A stretch of 64,000 bases of DNA, from NCBI GenBank assembly GCA_029983675.1, contig JASBYY010000012.1, forward strand, positions 1 through 64,000, read 5' to 3'. Made by a program: the position numbers and the translations under genes. Each line of letters begins with the position of its first letter. Within the stretch, counting starts at the first letter, position 1. Under the pieces are notes generated by a model that was given only the letters and a program-made list of their open reading frames with translations, was not told where the DNA came from and made no database searches. Shown one piece after another: positions 41,937 to 49,447 of this stretch. The DNA comes from Bacteroidales bacterium. Lineage in GTDB: Bacteria; Bacteroidota; Bacteroidia; Bacteroidales; F082.

Positions 41937-43898
41937 ATGGCAGAAAACGAAAACATCATCAACGAGGCCATGCCGTCAGAAGAAAAGCCTGTTGAAACAA
42001 CCACAGCCCAAGCTCCTGTTGCCGAAACAGCGACAGCTCCTAAAGCCCCCAAGGCACCTAAACAGAAACCCGTTCCAGCCGCTGATTTTGACTGGTCCAC
42101 CTCTCACAAAAAGTTTGACAGCTATTCATCGGATGAACGCGCCAAGCTCGAAGAGAAGTATGTCAACACCATGAGCCAGATTGCTGACCATGAGGTTGTT
42201 AATGGTACCATTGTGGCAATCACTCCCCGTGAAGTGGTGGTGAATATCGGCTTTAAGTCGGACGGTGTCATCCCCGTTTCAGAATTCCGTACCACACCCG
42301 GTTTGAAAGCTGGTGATCAGATTGAGGTCTATGTGGAAAATCAAGAAGGTCCTAACGGACAATTGATACTCTCCTACAAGAAAGCCCGTATCCTGAAATC
42401 TTGGGATCGTGTCAACGAAGCATTTGAAAAAGGCGAAATCATCAACGGTTACGTTAAGAGCCGCACTAAAGGTGGTCTTATTATCGACGTGTTCGGCATC
42501 GAGGCATTCTTGCCTGGTTCGCAAATCGATGTCAAGCCCATCCGCGACTATGATGTCTATGTTGATAGTGTGATGGAGTTCAAGGTGGTGAAGATCAACC
42601 AGGAATACAAGAACGTGGTAGTCTCTCACAAGGCACTTATCGAAGACGAGCTTGAACAGCAGAAGGCTGAAATCATGAGCAAACTCGAAAAGGGTCAAGT
42701 CCTTGAAGGTGTGGTCAAGAATATCACTTCCTACGGCGTGTTCGTCGATCTCGGCGGTGTTGACGGTCTTATTCATATCACCGACCTGTCGTGGGGACGC
42801 ATCAACCATCCGGAAGAAATCGTTCAGCTGGATGAGAAGATCAAGGTCGTCATCCTCGACTTCGACGATAACAAGAAACGCATTGCCCTCGGTCTCAAGC
42901 AGCTTACTCCTCATCCTTGGGATGCACTTGACACTGAACTCAAGGCCGGCGATGTGGTCAAAGGTAAGGTCGTTGTCATTGCCGATTACGGCGCATTCGT
43001 TGAAATCGCTCCCGGCGTAGAAGGCTTGATCCACGTGTCCGAAATGTCATGGTCACAGCACCTGCGCACCGCTCAGGACTTCCTGAAGGTGGGCGATGAG
43101 GTGGAAGCCAAGGTGTTGACCCTCGACCGCGAAGAACGCAAGATGTCTCTCGGCATGAAACAGCTCATCCCCGATCCGTGGGCTAACATTTCCGAACGTT
43201 ACCCCGTAGGATCGAAACATACCGCTGTTGTGCGTAACTTCACCAACTTCGGTATTTTCGTTGAGCTTGAAGAAGGTGTTGATGGTTTGATTCATATCAG
43301 CGATTTGAGCTGGTCGAAGAAAATCAAACATCCGGCAGAGTTCACTAAAGTCGGTGAAAACATCGAAGTCGTCGTCCTCGATGTTGACGAAGAAAGTCGC
43401 CGCTTAAGCCTCGGCCACAAACAGCTTGAAGAGAATCCTTGGGATGTGTTCGAAAGCATCTTTATGGTCGGCTCCGTACATCAGGGCACTATCATCAATG
43501 CCAACGATAAAGGTGGAGTCGTTTCACTTCCTTACGGTGTGGAAGGCTTCTGCCCCAACCGTCACATGAAGAAAGAAGACGGATCACAGGCAAAGGTGGA
43601 TGAAACTATTGATTTCAAGGTGATCGAGTTCTCGAAAGAAAGCAAGAAGATCATCCTTTCGCACTCCAGAACCTTTGAAGAAGGCAACGAAGGCCGTTTC
43701 ACCGAAACCGCCAATGCTGAAAAAGCCGCTAAGTCCACCAAACATGCCGTGCAGCAGATCAACGAAAGCATTGAGCACAGCACCCTTGGTGACCTTGACG
43801 TTCTTGCCGGACTGAAAGAAAACCTTGAAAAACAGGAAAAGAAGGCTGAAAAGAAGAAATCCGCTGCCGATTCGGCTGAGGAAAAAACTGCTGAATAA
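41937..43898 (+). CDS. rpsA: 30S ribosomal protein S1
   Basis: A 653-residue protein with an acidic, Ala/Pro-rich N-terminal tail (about 1-55) and six S1 (OB-fold) domains: repeats such as VNGTIVAITPREVVVNIGFKSDGVI, VLEGVVKNITSYGVFVDLGGVDGLIHITDLSW, VVKGKVVVIADYGAFVEIAPGVEGLIHVSEMSW and TAVVRNFTNFGIFVELEEGVDGLIHISDLSW. It binds mRNA on the small subunit. In Bacteroidetes, where Shine-Dalgarno sequences are rare, S1 is thought to be important for mRNA recruitment. A charged Lys/Glu tail ends the protein. The start MAENENIINEAM was preferred over an in-frame TTG upstream. A good terminator follows. Confidence 0.96.
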   Translation: MAENENIINEAMPSEEKPVETTTAQAPVAETATAPKAPKAPKQKPVPAADFDWSTSHKKFDSYSSDERAKLEEKYVNTMSQIADHEVVNGTIVAITPREVVVNIGFKSDGVIPVSEFRTTPGLKAGDQIEVYVENQEGPNGQLILSYKKARILKSWDRVNEAFEKGEIINGYVKSRTKGGLIIDVFGIEAFLPGSQIDVKPIRDYDVYVDSVMEFKVVKINQEYKNVVVSHKALIEDELEQQKAEIMSKLEKGQVLEGVVKNITSYGVFVDLGGVDGLIHITDLSWGRINHPEEIVQLDEKIKVVILDFDDNKKRIALGLKQLTPHPWDALDTELKAGDVVKGKVVVIADYGAFVEIAPGVEGLIHVSEMSWSQHLRTAQDFLKVGDEVEAKVLTLDREERKMSLGMKQLIPDPWANISERYPVGSKHTAVVRNFTNFGIFVELEEGVDGLIHISDLSWSKKIKHPAEFTKVGENIEVVVLDVDEESRRLSLGHKQLEENPWDVFESIFMVGSVHQGTIINANDKGGVVSLPYGVEGFCPNRHMKKEDGSQAKVDETIDFKVIEFSKESKKIILSHSRTFEEGNEGRFTETANAEKAAKSTKHAVQQINESIEHSTLGDLDVLAGLKENLEKQEKKAEKKKSAADSAEEKTAE

Positions 43899-43921
43899 GC
43901 CGTTTCCGTACATTCAAAACG

Positions 43922-43952
43922 ACCGTCCTCGAATTTTCGGGGACGGTTTTTT
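43922..43952 (+). terminator. Rho-independent terminator of rpsA
   Basis: ACCGTCCTCGAA pairs with TTCGGGGACGGT around two bases (one T-G pair) and is followed by five more T, 23 bases beyond the rpsA stop. Confidence 0.88.
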
Positions 43953-43954
43953 CA

Positions 43955-43962
43955 TATCTTTG
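43955..43962 (+). promoter_or_regulatory. -7 promoter element for the S4-domain gene
   Basis: TATCTTTG, matching TAnnTTTG, placed directly after the rpsA terminator and 19 bases before the next ATG. Confidence 0.6.
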
Positions 43963-43981
43963 CCGGACAATCTGATGAGCT

Positions 43982-44221
43982 ATGAGCAAAATGCAACGAA
44001 GCATCCGCTTTGTCCTGCGCGAAGGAGAAAGCTATATCCCGCTTATCCAGCTGTTGAAAGCGGCAGGAGTAGTCGATTTGGGCAGTGAGGCGCAAGAGGT
44101 GGTGACGGCAGGCCTTGTGATGCGCAACGGCGAGGTGGAACTGAGAAAAAGGGCAAAGATAGCGGCAGGAGAAACCGTCACATTTCAAGGAATGGATATC
44201 ATCGTGCAATGTGCCGAATGA
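43982..44221 (+). CDS. RNA-binding S4-domain protein (YbcJ-like)
   Basis: A 79-residue single-domain S4 protein: SYIPLIQLLKAAGVVDLGSEAQEVVTAGLVMRNGEVELRKRAKIAAGETVTFQG has the S4 fold signature, with the RNA-binding loop at KRAKIAAGE. Stand-alone S4 proteins of this size bind structured RNA, often ribosomal or tRNA-like, but its target is unknown. It has its own promoter after the rpsA terminator. The 117 bases to the next gene contain only that gene's promoter. Confidence 0.85.
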   Translation: MSKMQRSIRFVLREGESYIPLIQLLKAAGVVDLGSEAQEVVTAGLVMRNGEVELRKRAKIAAGETVTFQGMDIIVQCAE

Positions 44222-44309
44222 TGGCGGTAGTTCCTGAAATGATAGGAAGTGCTTGCTTTTGCTATTTTGAACCAGCGCAGTAGTATTTGAAAAACAGCGA
44301 CGAATTGAC

Positions 44310-44317
44310 TACTTTTG
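44310..44317 (+). promoter_or_regulatory. -7 promoter element for the AtoE-like transporter
   Basis: TACTTTTG, matching TAnnTTTG, 21 bases upstream of the ATG at 44339. Confidence 0.6.
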
Positions 44318-44338
44318 TCGCCTTTAATTTTTACATCC

Positions 44339-45691
44339 ATGTTTCAAAAGATGATTAAAGCCAGTGTGAGAATGGTGCAACGCTGGTTGCCTGAGCCTTT
44401 TATTTTTGCTATTTTACTGACTTTCATCGCCTTTTTGGTGGCAATGCCGGTATGTCGTCAAACGCCATTAGAGGTGCTTGAAAACTGGGGGAACGGATTG
44501 TGGGGGCTGCTTGAGTTTGCCATGCAGATGGCCTTGGTGCTGGTTTGTGGCACTACATTGGCCGATGCGCCAGCAGTCAGGCGAGGTTTGAACTTCATGG
44601 CGAAGTTACCGCAGAAGCCTGCCGGAGCCATAGCGTTGGTGTCGTTGGTATCGGCGGTAGCATGTTGGGTAAACTGGGGGTTCGGATTGATTGTGGGAGT
44701 GGTGTTTGCCAAAGAAATCGCACGCAAACTTAGCGGTGTCGATTACCGTTTGCTTATTGCATCGGCATATAGCGGATTTGTGGTATGGCATGGCGGACTG
44801 TCAGGATCCATACCGCTGGCATTGGCCACATCGGGCGCTTCGCTTGAACGGGCTACTATGGGCGTAGTGACGCAAGGCATCCCTATTTCGCAAACCATTT
44901 TTGCGATTCCCAACCTGTTGATTTCGTTTTTTGTCATCATGTCATTGGTGTTGGTTAACTTGCTGATGCATCCGAAGTGCGGTGCAGTGGTGGAGATTGA
45001 CAAAAGGCTGCTGGCTGGGGAGGAACTATCGGAGCGGATGGTTCCGGTAACGCCAGCTGAAAAGATGGAAAGCAGCACGCTGTTGGGTTATCTTGTGGCG
45101 GTCATGGGGTTGGGGTATCTGTTTTTGAAACTCTTTGTGCATGGCGGACATCTCGATTTGAATAGTGTCATCATGCTTTTCTTGTTTCTTGGCATAATCT
45201 TGCATAAAACGCCTATCAATTATGTAAAATCACTTACCAAAGCCGCTACGGGTAGTGCCGGTATAATATTGCAGTTCCCGTTTTATGCGGGCATTATGGG
45301 CATAATGGTGGGCCAATCGGCTGACGGGCTTTCCCTGGCCGGAGCCATCAGCAATTTGTGCATTCCCATTTCCAATCAATACACGTTTCCGCTGTTGACT
45401 TTCCTTAGTGCCGGTATCGTGAATGTATTTGTGCCTTCGGGTGGCGGTCAGTGGGCGGTGCAGGCACCCATTATGATGCCTGCCGGACAGGCTCTGGGCG
45501 TTTCTCCTGCTATTACGGGAATGGCCATCGCGTGGGGCGATGCATGGACCAATCTCATACAGCCTTTCTGGGCGATTCCCGCCTTGGCCATCGCAAAGTT
45601 AGGAGCCAAGGACATCATGGGATATTGCCTTGTCAACTTGATTGCTACTGGACTGATTATCTGTATTGGACTGTTGATTTGGGCGATGTGA
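44339..45691 (+). CDS. Short-chain fatty acid transporter, AtoE family
   Basis: A 450-residue inner-membrane protein with about 11-12 hydrophobic helices. The start MFQKMIKASVRMVQRWLPEPFIFAILLTFIAFL, ALVSLVSAVACWVNWGFGLIVGVVFAKEIAR, SAYSGFVVWHGGLSGSIPLALAT, VPSGGGQWAVQAPIMMPAGQALGVSP and AWGDAWTNLIQPFWAIPALAIAKL are AtoE signatures. It probably exchanges or takes up short-chain fatty acids such as butyrate or acetoacetate, sensible for a fermenting gut or oral anaerobe. The ATG at 44339 is preferred because the promoter box overlaps the upstream TTG. No operon partners. Confidence 0.9.
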   Translation: MFQKMIKASVRMVQRWLPEPFIFAILLTFIAFLVAMPVCRQTPLEVLENWGNGLWGLLEFAMQMALVLVCGTTLADAPAVRRGLNFMAKLPQKPAGAIALVSLVSAVACWVNWGFGLIVGVVFAKEIARKLSGVDYRLLIASAYSGFVVWHGGLSGSIPLALATSGASLERATMGVVTQGIPISQTIFAIPNLLISFFVIMSLVLVNLLMHPKCGAVVEIDKRLLAGEELSERMVPVTPAEKMESSTLLGYLVAVMGLGYLFLKLFVHGGHLDLNSVIMLFLFLGIILHKTPINYVKSLTKAATGSAGIILQFPFYAGIMGIMVGQSADGLSLAGAISNLCIPISNQYTFPLLTFLSAGIVNVFVPSGGGQWAVQAPIMMPAGQALGVSPAITGMAIAWGDAWTNLIQPFWAIPALAIAKLGAKDIMGYCLVNLIATGLIICIGLLIWAM

Positions 45692-45890
45692 GAAGCAAGA
45701 TGCCAAAGTTGCGATTTTGACATCTGCCGGCAGTACGACTGTTTGATAATATGTCGCAATGCGCCTGTGCCTCTCGGTATCAAAGTGATCATTTCCGCTT
45801 TGACTTGTACGCCTGATACTTTTCATTTTCAAATGATTTATAGTTTGTTGTGAAAACAAGAAGAGGATGGCATATCTGCGAAAAAAATAT

Positions 45891-46028
45891 ATTGCTGTCC
45901 GGTAAAAATCACAGAGAAATTTATAACATGCTGAATAACAAATTGTTAAGTCAACATTCCAAAGAGAGGGCTTATCATACCAAACACTTTGACTATCAAC
46001 ATTCTAGATATGTTTACCGGACAACAAT
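45891..46028. mobile_element. 138-base non-autonomous transposable element (MITE or IS remnant)
   Basis: The unit begins ATTGCTGTCCGGTAAA (45891-45906) and ends with its complement TTTACCGGACAACAAT (46013-46028), 15 of 16 positions matching. It is flanked by the direct repeat GAAAAAAATA at 45880-45889 and 46029-46038 (one extra T on the left). A roughly 10-base duplication is within the range for IS4-group elements, so it may be a deletion derivative of one. The interior is AT-rich with no transposase. It ends 11 bases before the -7 box of the downstream gene. Confidence 0.7.
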
Positions 46029-46039
46029 GAAAAAAATAC

Positions 46040-46047
46040 TATCTTTG
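46040..46047 (+). promoter_or_regulatory. -7 promoter element for the exonuclease gene
   Basis: TATCTTTG, matching TAnnTTTG, 25 bases before the ATG. Any -33 box must lie within the inserted element, since the element ends 11 bases upstream of this box. Confidence 0.55.
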
Positions 46048-46072
46048 TAATTCATTTTTTGTAATTCATTTA

Positions 46073-46663
46073 ATGCCGAATATGTTCGAAGAACCACAAA
46101 AACGTGCTGTTGAGCCTGCCGCAATGCCTGTGCGTCAGAAGAAACCGGTCAGTTATATCCCTGACCATCATCTTGCCGATTTCGCCGCCATCGATTTCGA
46201 GGCTGCAAACAGTAAGATCACAAGCGCTTGCAGTGTGGGCGTCGTAATTGTGCATGAAATGGAAATTGTGGACCGTTTTTATAGTTTAATTAAACCCGTG
46301 CCCAACTATTACGACTTTTATAATAGTAAGGTGAACGGTCTGCATAAGGCCGATACCGACAAGGCTCCGGATTTCGCGCAGGTGTGGAGCCAGGTGGCCG
46401 ATAGGGTGGAGGGACTTCCTTTTGTGGCACATGGCATGTTGTTCGATCAGCGTTGCCTGAAAGCACTTCATGCCCACTATCATATCAAATACCCCAATTA
46501 TCCGTTTTACTGTACCCATGTCGGTGCCACGACATTTGTCCCAGGATTGGACAACTATAAGTTGAAGACTGTCGCCCTGCATTTTGGCTACGACTTGACA
46601 CATAAGCACCATGCTCTTGCCGATGCCGAAGCCTGCGCTGTGATAGCCATGCATATTTTTTGA
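46073..46663 (+). CDS. DEDDh 3'-5' exonuclease (DNA polymerase III epsilon/RNase T-like)
   Basis: A 196-residue protein. Residues 1-35 are a short variable tail; then the exonuclease core with Exo I DFAAIDFEAANSKITSACSVGVV, Exo II around VAHGMLFDQRCL and Exo III HKHHALADAEACAVIAM (the DEDDh His and Asp). The typical substrate is single-stranded DNA or RNA ends, possibly in repair or as a stand-alone epsilon-type proofreading domain. It is monocistronic; its promoter region is disturbed by the transposable element just upstream. Confidence 0.88.
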   Translation: MPNMFEEPQKRAVEPAAMPVRQKKPVSYIPDHHLADFAAIDFEAANSKITSACSVGVVIVHEMEIVDRFYSLIKPVPNYYDFYNSKVNGLHKADTDKAPDFAQVWSQVADRVEGLPFVAHGMLFDQRCLKALHAHYHIKYPNYPFYCTHVGATTFVPGLDNYKLKTVALHFGYDLTHKHHALADAEACAVIAMHIF

Positions 46664-46806
46664 TCATTATTGCAATTAATATTGGTACATGACATGGAAA
46701 TGATTATTTTTGCGATATACATTATTGGCAATCAGTGATGTTGGACTATTGTTTGAAAAATAGATAAAAATATATCGAATATTTATTCTATGTGATAAAA
46801 AAGAAG

Positions 46807-46814
46807 TATTTTTG
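46807..46814 (+). promoter_or_regulatory. -7 promoter element for rex
   Basis: TATTTTTG, matching TAnnTTTG, 34 bases before the rex ATG. A second identical box is at 46705-46712, so two promoters are possible. Confidence 0.55.
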
Positions 46815-46848
46815 CAGCGTGAAAGGAAGAACCCAAAACGAAAAATAA

Positions 46849-47517
46849 ATGAAAAATGATGAACAAGCATCTTTGGTTATGTTGAAATCGACTTTGAGCC
46901 GTTTGCCGATGTATTATCATTATCTTGAGGAGAGGCATGCAGAAGGTGCGGTTTCAGTTTCGGCGTCTGAAATTGCGGAGCGATTGAATCTCAATCCGGT
47001 ACTCGTTCGGAAGGACATCGAATTGGTGAGTTCCGTGATGGGAAAACCTCGTGTCGGGTTTAATCTTGAACAGTTGCTGTCCGACTTCCGCGATTATTTG
47101 GGTTACGACAACGTAAACGAATCGGTGCTTGTTGGTGTTGGCGGATTGGGACGCACCTTGTTGTCCTACGAGGGTTTTGGTTCTTTCAGCTTGAATATTG
47201 TGGCAGGTTTCGATGTCAATAAAGATCTGTACGGTATCCGCATCAACGAAAAGCCCGTGCTGCCGATGGAGAAATTGCCCGACATCATCCATCGTCTCAA
47301 CATCCATATCGGCATCATCACGGTGCCGAAAACGGAGGCGCAAAAAGTGTGCGACATCCTCATAGGATGTGGGATTAAGGCGATTTGGAATTTCGCCCCC
47401 GTATCACTCAACGTGTCAAACGGCATCCTGTTGAAAAACGAAAACCTGGCTGCTTCGCTGGCATCGTTGTCTCAAAGACTGTTTCGTAAAATGGATGCCG
47501 AGGGTTTTAAAGAATAA
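46849..47517 (+). CDS. rex: Redox-sensing transcriptional repressor Rex
   Basis: A 222-residue Rex. The N-terminal winged helix has VSASEIAERLNLNPVLVRKDIELV, the Rossmann NAD(H) domain has VGVGGLGRTLLSY, and the end is VSNGILLKNENLAASLASLSQRL with the domain-swapped C-terminal helix. Rex binds operators when NADH is low and releases them as NADH rises, so fermentation and hydrogen genes are switched on. Its position just upstream of an alcohol dehydrogenase and the hydrogenase cluster fits that role exactly. A candidate half-site ATTAAGTTAAT lies at 47550, but no perfect consensus operator is visible. Confidence 0.95.
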   Translation: MKNDEQASLVMLKSTLSRLPMYYHYLEERHAEGAVSVSASEIAERLNLNPVLVRKDIELVSSVMGKPRVGFNLEQLLSDFRDYLGYDNVNESVLVGVGGLGRTLLSYEGFGSFSLNIVAGFDVNKDLYGIRINEKPVLPMEKLPDIIHRLNIHIGIITVPKTEAQKVCDILIGCGIKAIWNFAPVSLNVSNGILLKNENLAASLASLSQRLFRKMDAEGFKE

Positions 47518-47676
47518 TCTCAAATTACTAAATATCTGAAAAAGAAATTATTAAGTTAATTACTAAATAAAAAAGCAACATTAAATCGATAAAAAGATAT
47601 TGTATTGGCTCCAGCTAATGTAATATCAAGAAAAAAAGGACACAATTATTATTGTAACAAAGGTTTCAAAATCAAA

Positions 47677-47712
47677 ACAAAAAACACAACAAAAAACACA
47701 ACAAAAAACACA
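47677..47712 (+). repeat. Three tandem copies of a 12-base unit in the alcohol dehydrogenase leader
   Basis: ACAAAAAACACA is repeated three times exactly (47677-47712), ending 7 bases before the ATG at 47720. It occupies the place of a ribosome binding site; an A-rich unstructured leader is typical of efficient starts in Bacteroidetes, but exact tandem copies are unusual and can change in number. Confidence 0.8.
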
Positions 47713-47719
47713 AACTATC

Positions 47720-48937
47720 ATGAAAAGATTCACATTACCGCGTGATTTGTATCACGGAGAAAATGCACTCGAAGCATTAAAGACATTTACTGGAAAACGC
47801 GCTGTGATTTGCGTGGGTGGCGGAAGCATGAAACGTTTTGGTTTCTTAGACAAAGCCATTGCTTACCTCAATGAAGCCGGAATGGAAGTCAAGGTCATCG
47901 ACGGCATCGAACCCGATCCGTCTGTCGATACGGTGATGAAAGGTGCTGCCGTCATGCAGCAGTTCCAGCCCGACTGGATCGTAGCCATAGGTGGTGGTTC
48001 GCCCATCGATGCGGCCAAGGCCATGTGGATTAAGTACGAATACCCTAATGTCACATTCGAAGACATGTGCAAGGTGTTCGGGTTGCCCAAGTTGAGAACG
48101 AAAGCCAAGTTTTGCGCGGTTTCATCGACCTCTGGAACCGCTACGGAAGTGACGGCATTCTCTATCATTACAGATTATCAGAAAGGCATCAAGTTCCCGA
48201 TTGCCGACTTCGAAATCACCCCCGATGTTGCCATTGTTGACCCCGCCTTGGCTCAGACCATGCCGAAAAAACTAGTTGCCCACACGGGTATGGATGCCAT
48301 GACACACGCAATAGAAGCGTATGTTTCTACGGCAAATTGCGATTATACCGATCCTTTAGCTATCTTTGCAATTAATATGATACAAAGAGACTTGGTAAAA
48401 TCGTATAACGGCGATGTTGAAGCACGCAATTCCATGCACAATGCACAATGCTTGGCTGGCATGGCGTTCTCTAACGCACTGCTCGGCATCGTGCATTCCA
48501 TGGCTCATAAGACGGGTGCTGTTTTTGCGGATTTCGGCGCGCACATCATTCACGGTGCGGCGAATGCCATGTATCTGCCCAAGGTTATTGCCTTTAACGC
48601 CAAAGATCCAGTGGCGAAAAAGCGCTACGGCGTTATTGCCGACTACATGAAGCTGGGCGGAAATAACGATGAAGAAAAGGTCGCATTGCTCATCAGCGAA
48701 CTGAGAAAGATGAATGACGACCTCAACATCCCGCATTGCATCAAGCATTATGGGGCGGATTCTTTCCCCTGCGAGCAAGGCTTTGTTCCTGAGAATGTTT
48801 TCTTGGAAAGACTGCCTGAGATTGCCAAAAACGCAATCGGCGACGCCTGCACGGGTTCCAACCCTAGAATCCCGACGCAGCATGAGATGGAAGAACTGCT
48901 GAAGTGCTGTTATTACGACACGGAAGTCGATTTCTGA
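47720..48937 (+). CDS. Iron-containing alcohol dehydrogenase
   Basis: A 405-residue group III (Fe-dependent) alcohol dehydrogenase, similar to the C-terminal half of AdhE. NAD-binding motifs VICVGGGSMKRFG and IVAIGGGSPIDAAKAMW, CAVSSTSGTATEVTAFSIIT, and the iron ligands in HTGMDAMTHAIEAY (Asp, His), GIVHSMAHKTGAVF (His) and IIHGAANAMYLP (His) are all present. It reduces aldehydes to alcohols with NADH, or the reverse. It lies 202 bases after rex; such enzymes are typical Rex targets. The gap has an A/C-rich leader with a 12-base triple repeat. A strong terminator follows. Confidence 0.93.
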   Translation: MKRFTLPRDLYHGENALEALKTFTGKRAVICVGGGSMKRFGFLDKAIAYLNEAGMEVKVIDGIEPDPSVDTVMKGAAVMQQFQPDWIVAIGGGSPIDAAKAMWIKYEYPNVTFEDMCKVFGLPKLRTKAKFCAVSSTSGTATEVTAFSIITDYQKGIKFPIADFEITPDVAIVDPALAQTMPKKLVAHTGMDAMTHAIEAYVSTANCDYTDPLAIFAINMIQRDLVKSYNGDVEARNSMHNAQCLAGMAFSNALLGIVHSMAHKTGAVFADFGAHIIHGAANAMYLPKVIAFNAKDPVAKKRYGVIADYMKLGGNNDEEKVALLISELRKMNDDLNIPHCIKHYGADSFPCEQGFVPENVFLERLPEIAKNAIGDACTGSNPRIPTQHEMEELLKCCYYDTEVDF

Positions 48938-48979
48938 TGAGGTAGGATTTCAAAATCCATGAACGTTCCCGAATCAGGG

Positions 48980-49046
48980 GCGGAAGTTAGGAGAAGTCTG
49001 TTGCCGTAATCAGGGAATAGGAGTTTTCTCCTGACTTCTGCTTTTT
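48980..49046 (+). terminator. Long intrinsic terminator after the alcohol dehydrogenase
   Basis: GCGGAAGTTAGGAGAA (48980-48995) pairs with TTCTCCTGACTTCTGC (49026-49041) in 14 Watson-Crick and 2 wobble pairs, followed by five T. The 30-base loop holds GTAATCAGGG, echoing CGAATCAGGGG before the stem. The large loop leaves room for a regulatory fold. Confidence 0.7.
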
Positions 49047-49143
49047 GGTCCGTTTGCGTTTAACGGGGTAGGCATTGCCCAAGAATCGAAGTATCGGCAT
49101 GACAAACTTGAAATGAACATTAGTAAAACATTGAATTGACAAA

Positions 49144-49434
49144 ATGAATATCAAAGTCTGTGTGGGCAGTTCCTGCCATCTGAAGGGTTCCTACGATGTG
49201 ATCGAGGCCTTCAAGGAAATTCTGAAAAAGTATGACGTGGAAGACCTCGTCGAATTGCAGGCAAGCTTTTGCCTCGGCTATTGTGCGCAAGGCGTTACCG
49301 TTAAGTTGGATGGCTTGGCGCAACCTGTTGTTGAAAAACTGGGAAATGACGAACTGTTTTTGCACAGTTTCAACAAGGACAACATAGAGGAGATTTTCGT
49401 CAAAGACATTTATCCTCTGATCAATTTGAACTGA
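49144..49434 (+). CDS. Thioredoxin-like [2Fe-2S] ferredoxin (NuoE C-terminal domain type)
   Basis: A 96-residue protein with four Cys in the pattern of thioredoxin-fold [2Fe-2S] proteins: KVCVGSSCHLKGS near the start and FCLGYCAQGV in the middle. It corresponds to the C-terminal part of NuoE, without the helical N-terminal half. Such small subunits often pass electrons between NAD(P)H modules and hydrogenases. It starts a run of genes with the sensory-type hydrogenase 13 bases later. No TAnnTTTG box was found in front of it, though the alcohol dehydrogenase terminator precedes it. Confidence 0.87.
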   Translation: MNIKVCVGSSCHLKGSYDVIEAFKEILKKYDVEDLVELQASFCLGYCAQGVTVKLDGLAQPVVEKLGNDELFLHSFNKDNIEEIFVKDIYPLINLN

Positions 49435-49447
49435 AAAAAGTAGCGAC

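Larger units (their letters stand above)
45692..46072. other. 381-base intergenic region carrying a small transposon-like element
   Basis: No believable gene lies here. Positions 45692-45879 are plain AT-rich spacer. From 45880 to 46038 there is a small element with terminal inverted repeats and duplicated flanks (see the mobile element entry), followed by the promoter of the exonuclease gene. Confidence 0.7.

Noticed and set aside
45850..46050. A 66-codon open frame spanning the small element
   Set aside because: It overlies the inverted repeats and the promoter of the exonuclease gene, has no family-like sequence and an unlikely composition; it is a chance frame.
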